Source: Microbacterium hydrocarbonoxydans (lineage in GTDB: Bacteria; Actinomycetota; Actinomycetes; Actinomycetales; Microbacteriaceae). Taken from it: a DNA stretch of 64,000 nucleotides. A model generated the notes under the pieces. The model had not been told where the DNA came from. It did not search any database and saw nothing but the letters and a program-made list of their open reading frames with translations. Location of the stretch: NCBI RefSeq assembly GCF_011752045.1, contig NZ_JAAKXW010000001.1:1240001-1304000 (forward strand), given 5' to 3'. The position numbers and the translations under genes were made by a program. Positions 23,298 to 32,151 of this stretch are shown piece by piece; positions within the stretch are counted from its first letter, which is position 1; the number at the start of each line of letters is the position of its first letter.

Positions 23298-25409
23298 TCA
23301 GCCTCGCAGGGCGAGCACGAACGGCAGCACCTCCGTCGCCCCCGCCTGGCGGAGAGCCCGCGCAGCGATCGTCAGCGTCCAGCGGCTGTCGGCCTGATCG
23401 TCGACGAGCAGCACGGGCCCGTCCGGCACCGCCAGGCCATCAGAACTGAACCGCTCCCAGAGCCCTGCGATGCGGAACGCGCTGTTCCCGCCGGGTTGTC
23501 CGCTGGGGCCGCCACCCAGATGGGCGAGCTCGCCGAGATACGGCAGCCGGCCGATCTCCGCGATGCCGCGAGCGAGGGAATCGACCAGGAGCGGACGCGA
23601 ACGGGAGGGCACCGCCACCACGGCGACGGGTCGCTGCGCCCAGCCCCAGCCTGCGAGCACCCGCACGCAGGCCGTGAGCAGCTGCGGCGGCACGGGACGG
23701 TCGGGCGCTCCGGCGGCGAAGAGCTCGCGCAGCGTGCCGCCCCAGCCGAGATCGGTGAGACGGGCCAGCGCCCGCCCTTCGGCAGCCTGCTCCTCGGGCG
23801 GGATGCGTCCCCTGACCGGAACGCCGAGCCGGTCGGCCCCGGTGGGCCAGGCCCGACGAGCCTCGAGCGGCACGCCGACCCTGTCGAGGGACTCCGCGGC
23901 CGTCGCCGTCGCGGTCTCATCGATGTCGCGGGGGAACCATGCGCCCGCGCAGTTGTCGCAGCGCCCGCACGGCACCGCGGTGTCGTCGTCGAGGGAGCGC
24001 TGCAGGAACTCCATGCGGCAGCCGCCGGTCGTCTCGTAGTCGATCATGCTCTGCTGCTCAGCGACGCGCTCGGCGGCGATCCGCGAGTAGCGCTCCTCGT
24101 CGTAGACCCACGGCTCTCCCGTCGCGACCCACCCGCCCTGCACGCGCCGCACGGCGCCGTCGACGTCGAGCACCTTCAGCAGCAGCTCGAGCGGCGTGCG
24201 CCGGATGTCCACCATCGCCTCCAGCGCGGGAGTCGACACCGGCCGGTCACCGAGGGCGGCGATCACCCGCTCCGCGCGCTCCCGGTCGGGCATCGACGCC
24301 GTCGCGAAGTAGTGCCAGATGTCGCGATCCTCGACGCCTGGCAGCAGCAGCACGTCGGCGCTGTCGCTGGCTCGCCCGGCACGCCCGACCTGCTGATAGT
24401 AGGCCACCGGCGACGACGGCGCACCGAGGTGCAGCACGAACCCGAGGTCGGGCTTGTCGAAGCCCATGCCCAGCGCGCTCGTCGCGACGAGGGCCTTCAC
24501 CTCGTTGCGCTTGAGCATCCCCTCGGACTCCTCGCGCTCGTCGGCATCCGTCTGGCCCGTGTACGCGCGCACCTCGTGGCCGTGCTCGCGGAGCAGCCGG
24601 GCGGTGTCGACGGCGGCCGCCACGGTCAGCGTGTAGATGATCCCCGAGCCGGGCAGGTCGTCCAGGTGGCTGAGGAGCCAGGCCAGCCGGCTGGCGGAGT
24701 CCGGCATCCGCAGCACGCCGAGCCGCAGCGAGGCGCGGGCGAGCGGGCCTCGGATGGTGAGGACGCCGGCGTCCGCTCCCCCGGTCCCCAGCTGCTCGGC
24801 GACGTCGGCGACGACCCGGCTGTTCGCGGTCGCCGTCGTGGCCAGCACCGGCACCTGCGGGGGCATCTGGGCGATGAGGTCCCGCAGCCGCCGGTAGTCC
24901 GGGCGGAAGTCGTGCCCCCAGTCGCTGATGCAGTGCGCCTCGTCGACCACGAGCATCCCGATCCGCCGGACCAGTGCGGGCAGCTGCTCCTCGCGGAACG
25001 CAGGGTTGTTCAGGCGCTCCGGCGAGACGAGGAGCACGTCGACCTCGTCGCGGTCCAGCTGCGCGAGCACATCCTGCCACTCGTGCGCGTTCGTGGAGTT
25101 GATCGCGACGGCCCGGACGCCCGCCCTCTCAGCGGCGGCGATCTGGTCGCGCATGAGCGCCAGCAGCGGCGACACGAGCACCGTCGGCCCCGCACCCTGG
25201 CGCCGCAGCAGCAGGGTGGCCACGAAGTACACGGCCGACTTGCCCCAGCCGGTGCGCTGGACGACGAGGGCACGGCGGCGACCCCCGACGAGCGCGTCGA
25301 CGGCCTCGTACTGCCCGTCGTGGAACTCCGCGTCCGGCCGGCCGGTCAGGTCGCGGAGAGCGGCGAGCGCCGCGAGGCGCCGGTCGTCTTCGGGGGCAGG
25401 AGAGGTCAT
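23298..25409 (-). CDS. recQ: RecQ family ATP-dependent DNA helicase with C-terminal phosphoribosyltransferase-like domain
   Basis: A 703-residue protein. Superfamily 2 helicase motifs are in order: a Q-like region, TGWGKSAVYF (motif I), DEAHCISDWGHDFRPDY (II), ATTATA (III), and YYQQVGRAGR (VI). The RecQ zinc motif follows (CRMEF ... CGRCDNC). After a winged-helix-like stretch, the last 120 residues resemble a ComF/PRTase fold, with VLLVDDQADSRWTLT as the PRPP-loop equivalent. No HRDC domain is seen. The 3'-5' helicase role in repair is family knowledge; the PRTase-like tail probably has a binding rather than catalytic role. It is divergent from 25493. Confidence 0.88.
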   Translation of the reverse strand: MTSPAPEDDRRLAALAALRDLTGRPDAEFHDGQYEAVDALVGGRRRALVVQRTGWGKSAVYFVATLLLRRQGAGPTVLVSPLLALMRDQIAAAERAGVRAVAINSTNAHEWQDVLAQLDRDEVDVLLVSPERLNNPAFREEQLPALVRRIGMLVVDEAHCISDWGHDFRPDYRRLRDLIAQMPPQVPVLATTATANSRVVADVAEQLGTGGADAGVLTIRGPLARASLRLGVLRMPDSASRLAWLLSHLDDLPGSGIIYTLTVAAAVDTARLLREHGHEVRAYTGQTDADEREESEGMLKRNEVKALVATSALGMGFDKPDLGFVLHLGAPSSPVAYYQQVGRAGRASDSADVLLLPGVEDRDIWHYFATASMPDRERAERVIAALGDRPVSTPALEAMVDIRRTPLELLLKVLDVDGAVRRVQGGWVATGEPWVYDEERYSRIAAERVAEQQSMIDYETTGGCRMEFLQRSLDDDTAVPCGRCDNCAGAWFPRDIDETATATAAESLDRVGVPLEARRAWPTGADRLGVPVRGRIPPEEQAAEGRALARLTDLGWGGTLRELFAAGAPDRPVPPQLLTACVRVLAGWGWAQRPVAVVAVPSRSRPLLVDSLARGIAEIGRLPYLGELAHLGGGPSGQPGGNSAFRIAGLWERFSSDGLAVPDGPVLLVDDQADSRWTLTIAARALRQAGATEVLPFVLALRG

Positions 25410-25420
25410 CCCTCCACTCT

Positions 25421-25468
25421 GCCCGACGCCATTGACGTTGGAGGGCCCGACGCCACTGACGTCGGAGG
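25421..25468. repeat. 24-bp tandem repeat in the recQ upstream region
   Basis: Two adjacent 24-bp copies (25421-25444 and 25445-25468) differ at two positions. They lie within the 83-bp divergent promoter region between recQ and the 25493 gene, where they could be paired regulator sites. Confidence 0.75.
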
Positions 25469-25492
25469 GCCCGGCTCATCTACCGTGGGTGG

Positions 25493-25912
25493 ATGATCAC
25501 GCGCGAACTCGCCGTCGCCCTGAGGGACGCCGGACTCGTCTGGCATCCGGCCGAGGGGGATCGCTTCCAGCTCGACCTCCCCGAGGAGGTCGAGCTCGAA
25601 GCCGAGGCCGACGTCTTCACCGTCAGCGAGATGACGATCGAGGCTCGGCAGACGCCCAGCGGCACCGACCTCGCGTTCAACGGCACCACGGAGTGGGCGC
25701 TGGACGCCGTCACGCTGGCGGACGCCGTATGGCTTCCCCGGGAGGATCAGCTGCGCGATCTCCTGCGCGGCACGTTCCGTTCGCTGGTGCGCCTCGACGA
25801 CACGTTCCGGGTGGAGATCGCCATCGCAGACGAGATCCTCGGCTTCGAGCATCCCGACCCGTCGGAGGCCTACGGGCGCGCGCTCCTCGCGCTCATGGCG
25901 CGCTCTCGCTGA
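25493..25912 (+). CDS. Conserved hypothetical protein (actinobacterial)
   Basis: A 139-residue soluble protein with no motif of known function. It begins MITRELAVALRDAGL, contains FNGTTEWALDAV and LPREDQLRDLLRGTF, and lacks signal peptide or membrane helices. I recall similar short proteins in many actinobacteria, often under misleading names such as CpaE. Codon use is normal for the window. It stands alone, divergent from recQ and just upstream of the paaA promoter. Confidence 0.75.
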   Translation: MITRELAVALRDAGLVWHPAEGDRFQLDLPEEVELEAEADVFTVSEMTIEARQTPSGTDLAFNGTTEWALDAVTLADAVWLPREDQLRDLLRGTFRSLVRLDDTFRVEIAIADEILGFEHPDPSEAYGRALLALMARSR

Positions 25913-25944
25913 CCGGCGCCTTGTGGGGCGGCGGCCCCGTGTGT

Positions 25945-25971
25945 CAGAATTACCTAACGATCGGTCAGTAA
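25945..25971 (+). promoter_or_regulatory. Promoter -10 and PaaR operator 4 (paaABCDE)
   Basis: CAGAAT (25945-25950) abuts a palindrome with TTAC/GTAA ends and an AACGATCGGT core (25950-25971). It is nearly identical to the site before paaJ, with the same spacing to the -10. Read on the minus strand it fits the recalled PaaR pattern with two mismatches. Confidence 0.78.
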
Positions 25972-25995
25972 AGATCACCGGATGCTGAGGAGTCG

Positions 25996-26979
25996 ATGAT
26001 GACAAGCCCCGCAGACCTCTCCCTGGTGGAAGGCGAGCTCTCGGAGGAGGAGCGTCTCTTCGACGAGCTCATCGCGAACGAGCAGCGCATCGAGCCGCGC
26101 GACTGGATGCCCGACGCCTACCGAAAGACGCTGATCCGCCAGATCAGTCAGCACGCGCACTCCGAGATCATCGGCATGCAGCCCGAGGGCAACTGGATCA
26201 CCCGGGCCCCGAGCCTCAAGCGCAAGGCCATCCTGATGGCCAAGGTGCAGGACGAGGCCGGTCACGGTCTCTACCTCTACTCCGCCGCGCAGACCCTCGG
26301 CATCACCCGCGACGAGATGATGGACCAGCTCATCTCCGGCAGGGCGAAGTACTCGTCGATCTTCAACTACCCGACCCCGACCTGGGCCGACATGGGCGCG
26401 ATCGGCTGGCTCGTCGATGGCGCCGCCATCTGCAACCAGGTGCCGCTCTGCCGCGCCTCCTACGGACCGTACGGACGGGCGATGGTCCGCATCTGCAAGG
26501 AGGAGTCGTTCCACCAGCGCCAGGGCTTCGAGATCCTCCTCACGCTCATGCAGGGCACGGAGGAGCAGAGGAGCATGGCGCAGGATGCCGTGGACCGCTG
26601 GTACTGGCCGGCGCTCGCCATGTTCGGCCCTCCGGACGACCAGTCCCCCAACTCCGCGCAGTCGATGAAGTGGAAGATCAAGCGCTTCTCGAACGATGAG
26701 CTGCGCCAGCGCTTCGTCGGGATGCTCGTGCCGCAGGCCGAGATCCTCGGCGTCACCCTGCCCGACCCCGAACTGGCCTGGAACGAGGAGCTCCAGCGGT
26801 ACGACATGGGCGAGATCGACTGGGACGAGTTCTTCGCGGTCGTCCGCGGCGAGGGGCCGTGCAACGCGGAGCGCCTGGAGCGGCGGCGCACCGCCCACGA
26901 AGAAGGCGCGTGGGTGCGGGAGGCCGCGGCCGAGTACGCCCGCAAGCAGGCGCTCCGCGCGGAAGGTGCGGTGGCCTGA
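25996..26979 (+). CDS. paaA: 1,2-phenylacetyl-CoA epoxidase, catalytic subunit A
   Basis: A 327-residue ferritin-like di-iron protein. Iron ligand motifs are visible as [13 protein letters not shown] and [13 protein letters not shown], each giving a Glu-x2-His-type pair, with further Glu residues in flanking helices. It is the oxygenase subunit that epoxidises the ring of phenylacetyl-CoA. GAGGAG precedes the double ATG at 25996. It is first in paaABCDE-paaG; the stop shares one base with the paaB start (TGATG). Length matches the family. Confidence 0.95.
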   Translation: MMTSPADLSLVEGELSEEERLFDELIANEQRIEPRDWMPDAYRKTLIRQISQHAHSEIIGMQPEGNWITRAPSLKRKAILMAKVQDEAGHGLYLYSAAQTLGITRDEMMDQLISGRAKYSSIFNYPTPTWADMGAIGWLVDGAAICNQVPLCRASYGPYGRAMVRICKEESFHQRQGFEILLTLMQGTEEQRSMAQDAVDRWYWPALAMFGPPDDQSPNSAQSMKWKIKRFSNDELRQRFVGMLVPQAEILGVTLPDPELAWNEELQRYDMGEIDWDEFFAVVRGEGPCNAERLERRRTAHEEGAWVREAAAEYARKQALRAEGAVA

Positions 26980-27284
26980 TGGCGACTCCCGGCGCCGACG
27001 AGCGCGAGCCCTGGCCCCTCTGGGAGGTCTTCGTGCGCGCCAATCGCGGACTCAGCCACGTGCATGCCGGGTCGCTGCACGCTCCGGATGCCGAGATGGC
27101 GATCCGCAACGCGCGCGACCTGTACACGCGCCGCGGAGAGGGCGTGTCCATCTGGGTCGTGCCCGCGGACGCGATCACGACGAGCGACCCCGACGCCAAG
27201 GGCGCCTACTTCGAGAGCCCGGCGGGCAAGAACTACCGCCACGCGGTGTACTACACCGCGTCGGAGGGGGTGCCGCACCTGTGA
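26979..27284 (+). CDS. paaB: 1,2-phenylacetyl-CoA epoxidase subunit B
   Basis: A 101-residue small subunit. The family pattern WPLWEVFVRANRGLSHVHAGSLHAPD and ARDLYTRRGEGVSIWVV is complete. PaaB bridges the PaaA-PaaC dimers and is needed for assembly, and has no catalytic site itself. The ATG at 26979 overlaps the paaA stop by one base; the longer frame upstream runs inside paaA and is not used. It overlaps paaC by GTGA. Confidence 0.93.
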   Translation: MATPGADEREPWPLWEVFVRANRGLSHVHAGSLHAPDAEMAIRNARDLYTRRGEGVSIWVVPADAITTSDPDAKGAYFESPAGKNYRHAVYYTASEGVPHL

Positions 27285-28102
27285 GCGACGACATCCACGG
27301 CGACGTCACCGTCGACGAGATCCAGCTGAGCCAGGAGCTGTCCGGCACCGGCGCCGCCGCAGCCTCGGCGGACATCGCCGAGTACGCGCTGTGGCTGGGC
27401 GACGACGCGCTCATCCTCTCCCAGCAGCTCGGCGCCTGGATCTCCCGCGCACCCGAGCTCGAGGAGGACGTCGCCCTCGGCAACATCGCCCTCGACCTCC
27501 TCGGGCACGCCCGCTCCTTCCTGCACTACGCGGGCTCGTACGACGGGCGCACCGAGGACGACCTCGCCTACTTCCGCGACGAGCCGGAATTCCGCAGCGC
27601 CTGGATCGTGGAGCAGCCGAACGGCGACTTCGCGCAGACGATCGCCCGCCAGTTCATCGTGTCGACGTACATGTTCGAGCTCTACTCCGCGCTGCGGGCG
27701 AGCTCCGACGAGACCTTCGCGGCGATCGCGGAGAAGGCCCTCAAGGAGGTCGACTACCACCGCGACCACGCCGTGCAGTGGGTGCTGCGGCTCGCCGGCG
27801 GCACCGAGGAGTCGCGCAGCCGGATCGTCCGCGCCCTCGGGGACATGTGGCCGTACGCCGATGAGCTGTTCCGCGACGATCCCCTGATCGAGCGGCTCGG
27901 GGATGCCGCGGTCGCGCCCTCGACGCTGCGCGCCGGCTTCGACGCCGTCGTCGACACCGTCTTCGCTGAGGCCGAGCTGACCGTCCCCGCGGTCTCCGCC
28001 TCCTCGGCGGGCGGACGGCACGGCTCCCATTCGACCCCGCTGGGACACCTTCTCTCCGAGATGCAGGTGCTCGCCCGCCGTCACCCCGGAGCGACATGGT
28101 GA
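27281..28102 (+). CDS. paaC: 1,2-phenylacetyl-CoA epoxidase subunit C
   Basis: A 273-residue structural subunit with the ferritin-like fold. Family motifs include EYALWLGDDALILSQQLGAW, IALDLLGHAR and LKEVDYHRDHAVQWVLRLAGGTEES. It supports PaaA but has lost productive iron binding in the family. The start is GTG at 27281, overlapping the paaB stop (GTGA); the apparent long open frame upstream is a shadow inside paaA and paaB. A stretch of Ser/Ala/Gly near the C-terminus (about residues 243-255) is a longer loop than in E. coli. Confidence 0.93.
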   Translation: MSDDIHGDVTVDEIQLSQELSGTGAAAASADIAEYALWLGDDALILSQQLGAWISRAPELEEDVALGNIALDLLGHARSFLHYAGSYDGRTEDDLAYFRDEPEFRSAWIVEQPNGDFAQTIARQFIVSTYMFELYSALRASSDETFAAIAEKALKEVDYHRDHAVQWVLRLAGGTEESRSRIVRALGDMWPYADELFRDDPLIERLGDAAVAPSTLRAGFDAVVDTVFAEAELTVPAVSASSAGGRHGSHSTPLGHLLSEMQVLARRHPGATW

Positions 28103-28590
28103 GCACGCTCACGAGGACCGACGCCTGGAGGGTCGCCGCCGCGGTGGCCGATCCGGAGGTCCCCGTGCTCACGATCGAGGACCTCGGCGTCCTGCGCGCG
28201 GTCGAGGTCGACGGCGACGCCGTCCGCGTGGACATCACCCCCACCTACAGCGGCTGCCCGGCGATGGACACGATCCGCGACGACGTCGTCCTCGCCCTCA
28301 CCGCCGCCGGCTGGGCGCAGGTCGACGTCCGGCTCGTCCTCTCCCCCGCCTGGACCACGGACTGGATGTCGGATGCCGGCAAGCGCAAGCTCGCCGAGTA
28401 CGGCATCGCCCCTCCGTCCGGCCGTGCCGCCGTGCCGGGCGGCCCGATCCGTCTCGCGCTGAGCGTCCGCTGCCCCCGGTGCGGGTCCCTCGACACCCGC
28501 GAGGTGTCGCGCTTCGGCTCCACCTCCTGCAAGGCGCTCTACGAGTGCCGCGCGTGCCTCGAGCCCTTCGACCACTTCAAGGTGCACTGA
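28096..28590 (+). CDS. paaD: 1,2-phenylacetyl-CoA epoxidase subunit D
   Basis: A 164-residue protein. The N-terminal MIP18/DUF59 domain has ITPTYSGCPAMDTI with its conserved Cys, and the C-terminal part has two CxxC pairs (CPRCG and CRAC) of a zinc-ribbon type. Family members are thought to help insert or maintain the iron-sulfur centre of the complex. It overlaps paaC by seven bases and paaE by one. Confidence 0.93.
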   Translation: MVSTLTRTDAWRVAAAVADPEVPVLTIEDLGVLRAVEVDGDAVRVDITPTYSGCPAMDTIRDDVVLALTAAGWAQVDVRLVLSPAWTTDWMSDAGKRKLAEYGIAPPSGRAAVPGGPIRLALSVRCPRCGSLDTREVSRFGSTSCKALYECRACLEPFDHFKVH

Positions 28591-29783
28591 TGTCCCTGTT
28601 CCAGACGACGCACGCCGCCGCACCGGCATCCGCTCCCCCGCCGGCTCATTCCGGGGGGCCCGAAACGCCACGCAAGCGCGCCCGGTTCCACTCGCTGACC
28701 GTCGAAGACGTGCGGCCGCTCACCGAGGACGCGGTCGAGGTCACCTTCACCGTGCCGGCCGAGCTGGCCGACGACTACGATCACCTCCCCGGCCAGTACG
28801 TGGCCCTGCGCACCACTCTCGACGGCACCGAGATCCGCAGGTCGTACTCCCTGTGCCGCGCTCCCGAGCATCGCACACCCGAGCAGATCGCAGCGGGGAT
28901 ACCCACCCGCCTCAGCGTCGCGGTGAAGCGCGACGAGGGCGGCCTGTTCTCGACGTGGGCGCAGACCGGCCTGCACCCTGGCTTCCGGATCGACGTGATG
29001 AGCCCGCAGGGCACCTTCACCTCCGGCCTGGACGACCTCGACCACCGGCACATCGTCGGCATCGCCGCAGGCTCCGGCATCACCCCGCTGATGGCGCTCG
29101 CGCACACCGTGCTGAGCCGCTCCGGCACCGCGCGGTTCACCCTGCTGTACACGAACCGCTCCACGCTCGACGTGATGTTCCTGGAGGACCTCGCCGACCT
29201 CAAGGACCGCTACCCCACCCGGCTCACCCTGCATCATGTGCTCTCGCGCGAGCAGCGCACGGCGCCGGTGCTCTCCGGGCGGATCGATGAGGAGAAGCTG
29301 CGCACCATCCTCGACGTGCTCATCGACCCCGCCGACGTGGACGAGTGGTTCCTGTGCGGCCCGCTGTCGCTCGTCGACCTGTGCCGCGAGACGCTGGCCG
29401 ACGTCGGCGTCCCCCGGGAGCACATCCGCTTCGAGCTGTTCACGACCGGCGACGAGCCTCTGCGCACGGCGCGGCCCGTGCAGGTGAAGGCCGGTCAGAA
29501 GACGTTCCGCATCGAGGTCAACCTCGACGGGGTCTCGTCCACGGTGGAGAGTCCGGTCGACGCGCACGAGTCGGTGCTCAACGCCGCGCTGCGCGTGCGC
29601 CCCGACGCGCCCTTCGCCTGCGCCGGCGGGGTGTGCGGGACCTGCCGGGCCCGCGTGCTCGAGGGCAGCGTCACGATGACCGAGAACTACGCGCTGGAGC
29701 CGGACGAGCTCGAGCGCGGCTACGTGCTGACCTGCCAGTCCCATCCGACCAGCGACCGCGTCGTGGTCGACTACGACGTCTGA
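28590..29783 (+). CDS. paaE: 1,2-phenylacetyl-CoA epoxidase subunit E (reductase)
   Basis: A 397-residue electron-transfer subunit. It has an FAD domain (RRSYSLCR), an NAD(P) domain (GIAAGSGITPLMALAHTVL) and a C-terminal plant-type 2Fe-2S domain with CAGGVCGTCRA and a distal Cys in LTCQS. It passes electrons from NADPH to the PaaA di-iron site. The first 35 residues are Ala/Pro-rich and probably disordered. The ATG at 28590 shares a base with the paaD stop. All cofactor motifs are intact. Confidence 0.94.
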   Translation: MSLFQTTHAAAPASAPPPAHSGGPETPRKRARFHSLTVEDVRPLTEDAVEVTFTVPAELADDYDHLPGQYVALRTTLDGTEIRRSYSLCRAPEHRTPEQIAAGIPTRLSVAVKRDEGGLFSTWAQTGLHPGFRIDVMSPQGTFTSGLDDLDHRHIVGIAAGSGITPLMALAHTVLSRSGTARFTLLYTNRSTLDVMFLEDLADLKDRYPTRLTLHHVLSREQRTAPVLSGRIDEEKLRTILDVLIDPADVDEWFLCGPLSLVDLCRETLADVGVPREHIRFELFTTGDEPLRTARPVQVKAGQKTFRIEVNLDGVSSTVESPVDAHESVLNAALRVRPDAPFACAGGVCGTCRARVLEGSVTMTENYALEPDELERGYVLTCQSHPTSDRVVVDYDV

Positions 29784-29793
29784 GGAGCATCCG

Positions 29794-30564
29794 ATGATCG
29801 ATCTCTCCATCGCGAACGATGTGGCCACGATCCGCCTGAATGCGCCGGCGAAGCTGAACGCCCTCGACGAGCAGGCGCTGCACGGACTCGACGCGGCCTA
29901 CCGGGAGGCGGAGACGGCCGGCGTGCGCGCGCTGGTGCTCCGCGGCGAGGGGCGGGCCTTCTGCGCCGGTCGTGACATCTCGGACGTCGACCCCCAGGAC
30001 GACGACGTGATGGGCTACCTCGGCGGCATCGTCACGCCGCTGCTGCAGCGCATGTCGCGCTTCCCCGCGCCGACGTTCGCGGTCGCCCACGGCGCCTGCC
30101 TCGGGGTGGGCCTCGGGCTGCTGATCGCCACCGACGTCGTCTACGTCGCGGAGTCCGCGAAGATCGGCTCCCCGTTCGCCGCGCTCGGGGCCACGCTCGA
30201 CTCCGGAGGGCACTCGCTGTTCCTGGAGCGCCTCGGCGCCCACAAGACGCTGGACCTCGTCTACACCGGCCGGCTCATGAGCGGCACGGAGGCGGTGGAG
30301 TCCGGGTTGTTCTCCCGCGTCTTCCCCGATGACGAGGTCGTCCAGGCGACGACGGATGCCGCGGAGGCGGCTGCCCGCGGAGCCACGGCGGCGTTCCGGG
30401 CGAGCAAGGAGCTGATCGCCCGGATCCGCGACGAGCGCCTCGCGCTGTGGGATGCGGTCGACATCGAGAACGCCGCCCAGGCGATGCTCTGCGACACCGA
30501 CGACTACCACGAGGGCTTCGCCGCCTTCCAGCAGAAGCGCCGCCCCGAGTTCCACGGGCACTGA
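29794..30564 (+). CDS. paaG: Enoyl-CoA hydratase/isomerase family protein, probable 1,2-epoxyphenylacetyl-CoA isomerase
   Basis: A 256-residue crotonase-fold enzyme, last of the paaABCDE operon. The oxyanion-hole segment is FCAGRDISDVD. Both hydratase glutamates are replaced (CLGVGLGL and GSPFAALG), so it should not be a hydratase. The Asp of LDSGG corresponds to the PaaG catalytic Asp as I recall the family, supporting ring-expanding isomerisation of the epoxide to oxepin-CoA. That step is otherwise missing from the window, which strengthens the call. The alternative is another crotonase-type isomerase. Confidence 0.75.
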   Translation: MIDLSIANDVATIRLNAPAKLNALDEQALHGLDAAYREAETAGVRALVLRGEGRAFCAGRDISDVDPQDDDVMGYLGGIVTPLLQRMSRFPAPTFAVAHGACLGVGLGLLIATDVVYVAESAKIGSPFAALGATLDSGGHSLFLERLGAHKTLDLVYTGRLMSGTEAVESGLFSRVFPDDEVVQATTDAAEAAARGATAAFRASKELIARIRDERLALWDAVDIENAAQAMLCDTDDYHEGFAAFQQKRRPEFHGH

Positions 30565-30566
30565 GC

Positions 30567-30580
30567 GCCGGCCTTCCGGC
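30567..30580 (+). terminator. Possible terminator hairpin after paaG
   Basis: GCCGG - CCTT - CCGGC forms a perfect five-pair stem directly after the paaG stop. It is short and lacks a T-run. Confidence 0.35.
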
Positions 30581-30627
30581 GGCAGGCGCCCCTGACGGAT
30601 GTCGGATGCCGGTGGCAGAATGCGGGC

Positions 30628-32151
30628 ATGGAGCTCGCTGAGGTCGTCACCACCGCCGACGAGGTCGCGGCCACCGGATCACGGCTCGCGAAGATCGACG
30701 CACTCGCCCGGCTGCTGGAGCGCGCGGAGGCCGCCGAGATCGCACCGCTGATCGGGCTGCTCCTCGCCGCTCCCCGGCAGGGGCGTCTCGGCGTGGGCTG
30801 GCGCAGCGTCGCCTCGCTCGAGGTCTCGCACGCCGCCGATCCGACCCTGACGATCGGGCAGGTCGATGACACGCTCGACGCGCTGGCCGCGACGTCCGGC
30901 TCCGGCTCGGCGGCGGTGCGCACGGAGCTTCTGCTCGGCCTCGCCTCCCGCTGCACCGCCGGCGAGTGGGACTTCCTCGCCCGCTCGATGCTGGGCGAGC
31001 TGCGCACCGGCGCGCTCGCCGGGGTTCTGCTCGACGCGGTCGCCCGCGCCTCCGGCCGCGCACCGGCGGCCGTGCGACGGGCCGCGATGCTCTCCGGCGA
31101 CCTCGGCGAGACCGCCGTGCTCGCACTCACCGGCACCCCTGAGGAGCTCGACGCCGTCGGCCTGATGGTCGGGCGCCCCGTGCTCCCCATGCTCGCCGCG
31201 ACCGCTGCGACGGCGACAGCGGCGCTGGAGATCACCGGAACGGCGTCCGTCGAGTACAAGCTCGACGGCGCGCGCATCCAGGTGCACCGTCACGGCGACG
31301 AGGTCGGCGTGTACACGCGCAGCCTCGCCGACATCACGCACCGGGTGCCCGAGATCGTCGAGGTCGTCCGCGCGCTGCCCGCGCGCGACCTCATCCTCGA
31401 CGGCGAGACGCTCTCTCTCGACGAGGACGGCGGGCCCCGCCCCTTCCAGGAGACGATGTCGCGCTTCGGCGCCGACGTCTCACGGGAACTCGTGCTGCGC
31501 CCCTGGTTCTTCGACGTGCTGCACGTCGACGGCCGCGACCTCATCGACGAGCCGCTCTCGACCCGTCTTGCCGAGCTCGAGCGGGTCGCCGGCGAGTGGC
31601 GAATGCCCGGGATCGTCACCGACGACGCGGATGCCGCTGAGCGGCTGTCGCGCGAGGCCCTCGCCGCAGGCCACGAGGGCGTGCTGGTGAAGGCCGTCGA
31701 CTCCGCCTACACGGCAGGGCGCCGCGGGAAGTCGTGGGTCAAGGTGAAGCCGGTGCTGACCTACGACCTCGTCGTGCTCGGCGCCGAATGGGGCTCGGGA
31801 CGGCGGCGCGGGTGGCTGTCGAATCTGCACCTGGGCGCGCGCGACCCCGACGGCGAGTTCGGTGAGCCGGGTGGATACGTGATGGTCGGCAAGACCTTCA
31901 AGGGCCTCACCGACGAGCTGCTCCGCTGGCAGACCGAGACGTTCCCCGAGTTCGAGACGAGCCGCTCCGCCTACGCCGTGATGCTCCGCCCCGAGATCGT
32001 CGTCGAGATCGCGATCGACGGAGTGCAGCGGTCACCCCGCTACCCCGGCGGGATCGCGCTCCGCTTCGCCCGCGTGAAGGGCTACCGCCCTGACAAGACC
32101 GCCGCCGAGGCCGACACGATCCAGACCCTGCGCGCGCTGCTGCGCGGCTGA
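30628..32151 (+). CDS. ligB: ATP-dependent DNA ligase (LigB type)
   Basis: A 507-residue ligase. The nucleotidyltransferase Lys is in EYKLDGARIQVH (about residue 211), followed by RSLADITHRVPE, DGETLSL, GHEGVLVKA and KSWVKVKPV, and a C-terminal OB fold with MVGKTFKGLTDE. An N-terminal DNA-binding domain covers residues 1-190. Length and motif layout correspond to the mycobacterial LigB family, a non-essential ATP ligase that supplements the NAD-dependent replicative enzyme. It is unrelated to the catabolic neighbours and appears monocistronic. Confidence 0.9.
   Translation: MELAEVVTTADEVAATGSRLAKIDALARLLERAEAAEIAPLIGLLLAAPRQGRLGVGWRSVASLEVSHAADPTLTIGQVDDTLDALAATSGSGSAAVRTELLLGLASRCTAGEWDFLARSMLGELRTGALAGVLLDAVARASGRAPAAVRRAAMLSGDLGETAVLALTGTPEELDAVGLMVGRPVLPMLAATAATATAALEITGTASVEYKLDGARIQVHRHGDEVGVYTRSLADITHRVPEIVEVVRALPARDLILDGETLSLDEDGGPRPFQETMSRFGADVSRELVLRPWFFDVLHVDGRDLIDEPLSTRLAELERVAGEWRMPGIVTDDADAAERLSREALAAGHEGVLVKAVDSAYTAGRRGKSWVKVKPVLTYDLVVLGAEWGSGRRRGWLSNLHLGARDPDGEFGEPGGYVMVGKTFKGLTDELLRWQTETFPEFETSRSAYAVMLRPEIVVEIAIDGVQRSPRYPGGIALRFARVKGYRPDKTAAEADTIQTLRALLRG

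Noticed and set aside
24247..25080. A 277-residue minus-strand frame within recQ, and other similar internal frames
   Set aside because: It overlaps the helicase gene in another frame and has the low-complexity Ala/Arg/Gly pattern of shadow frames.
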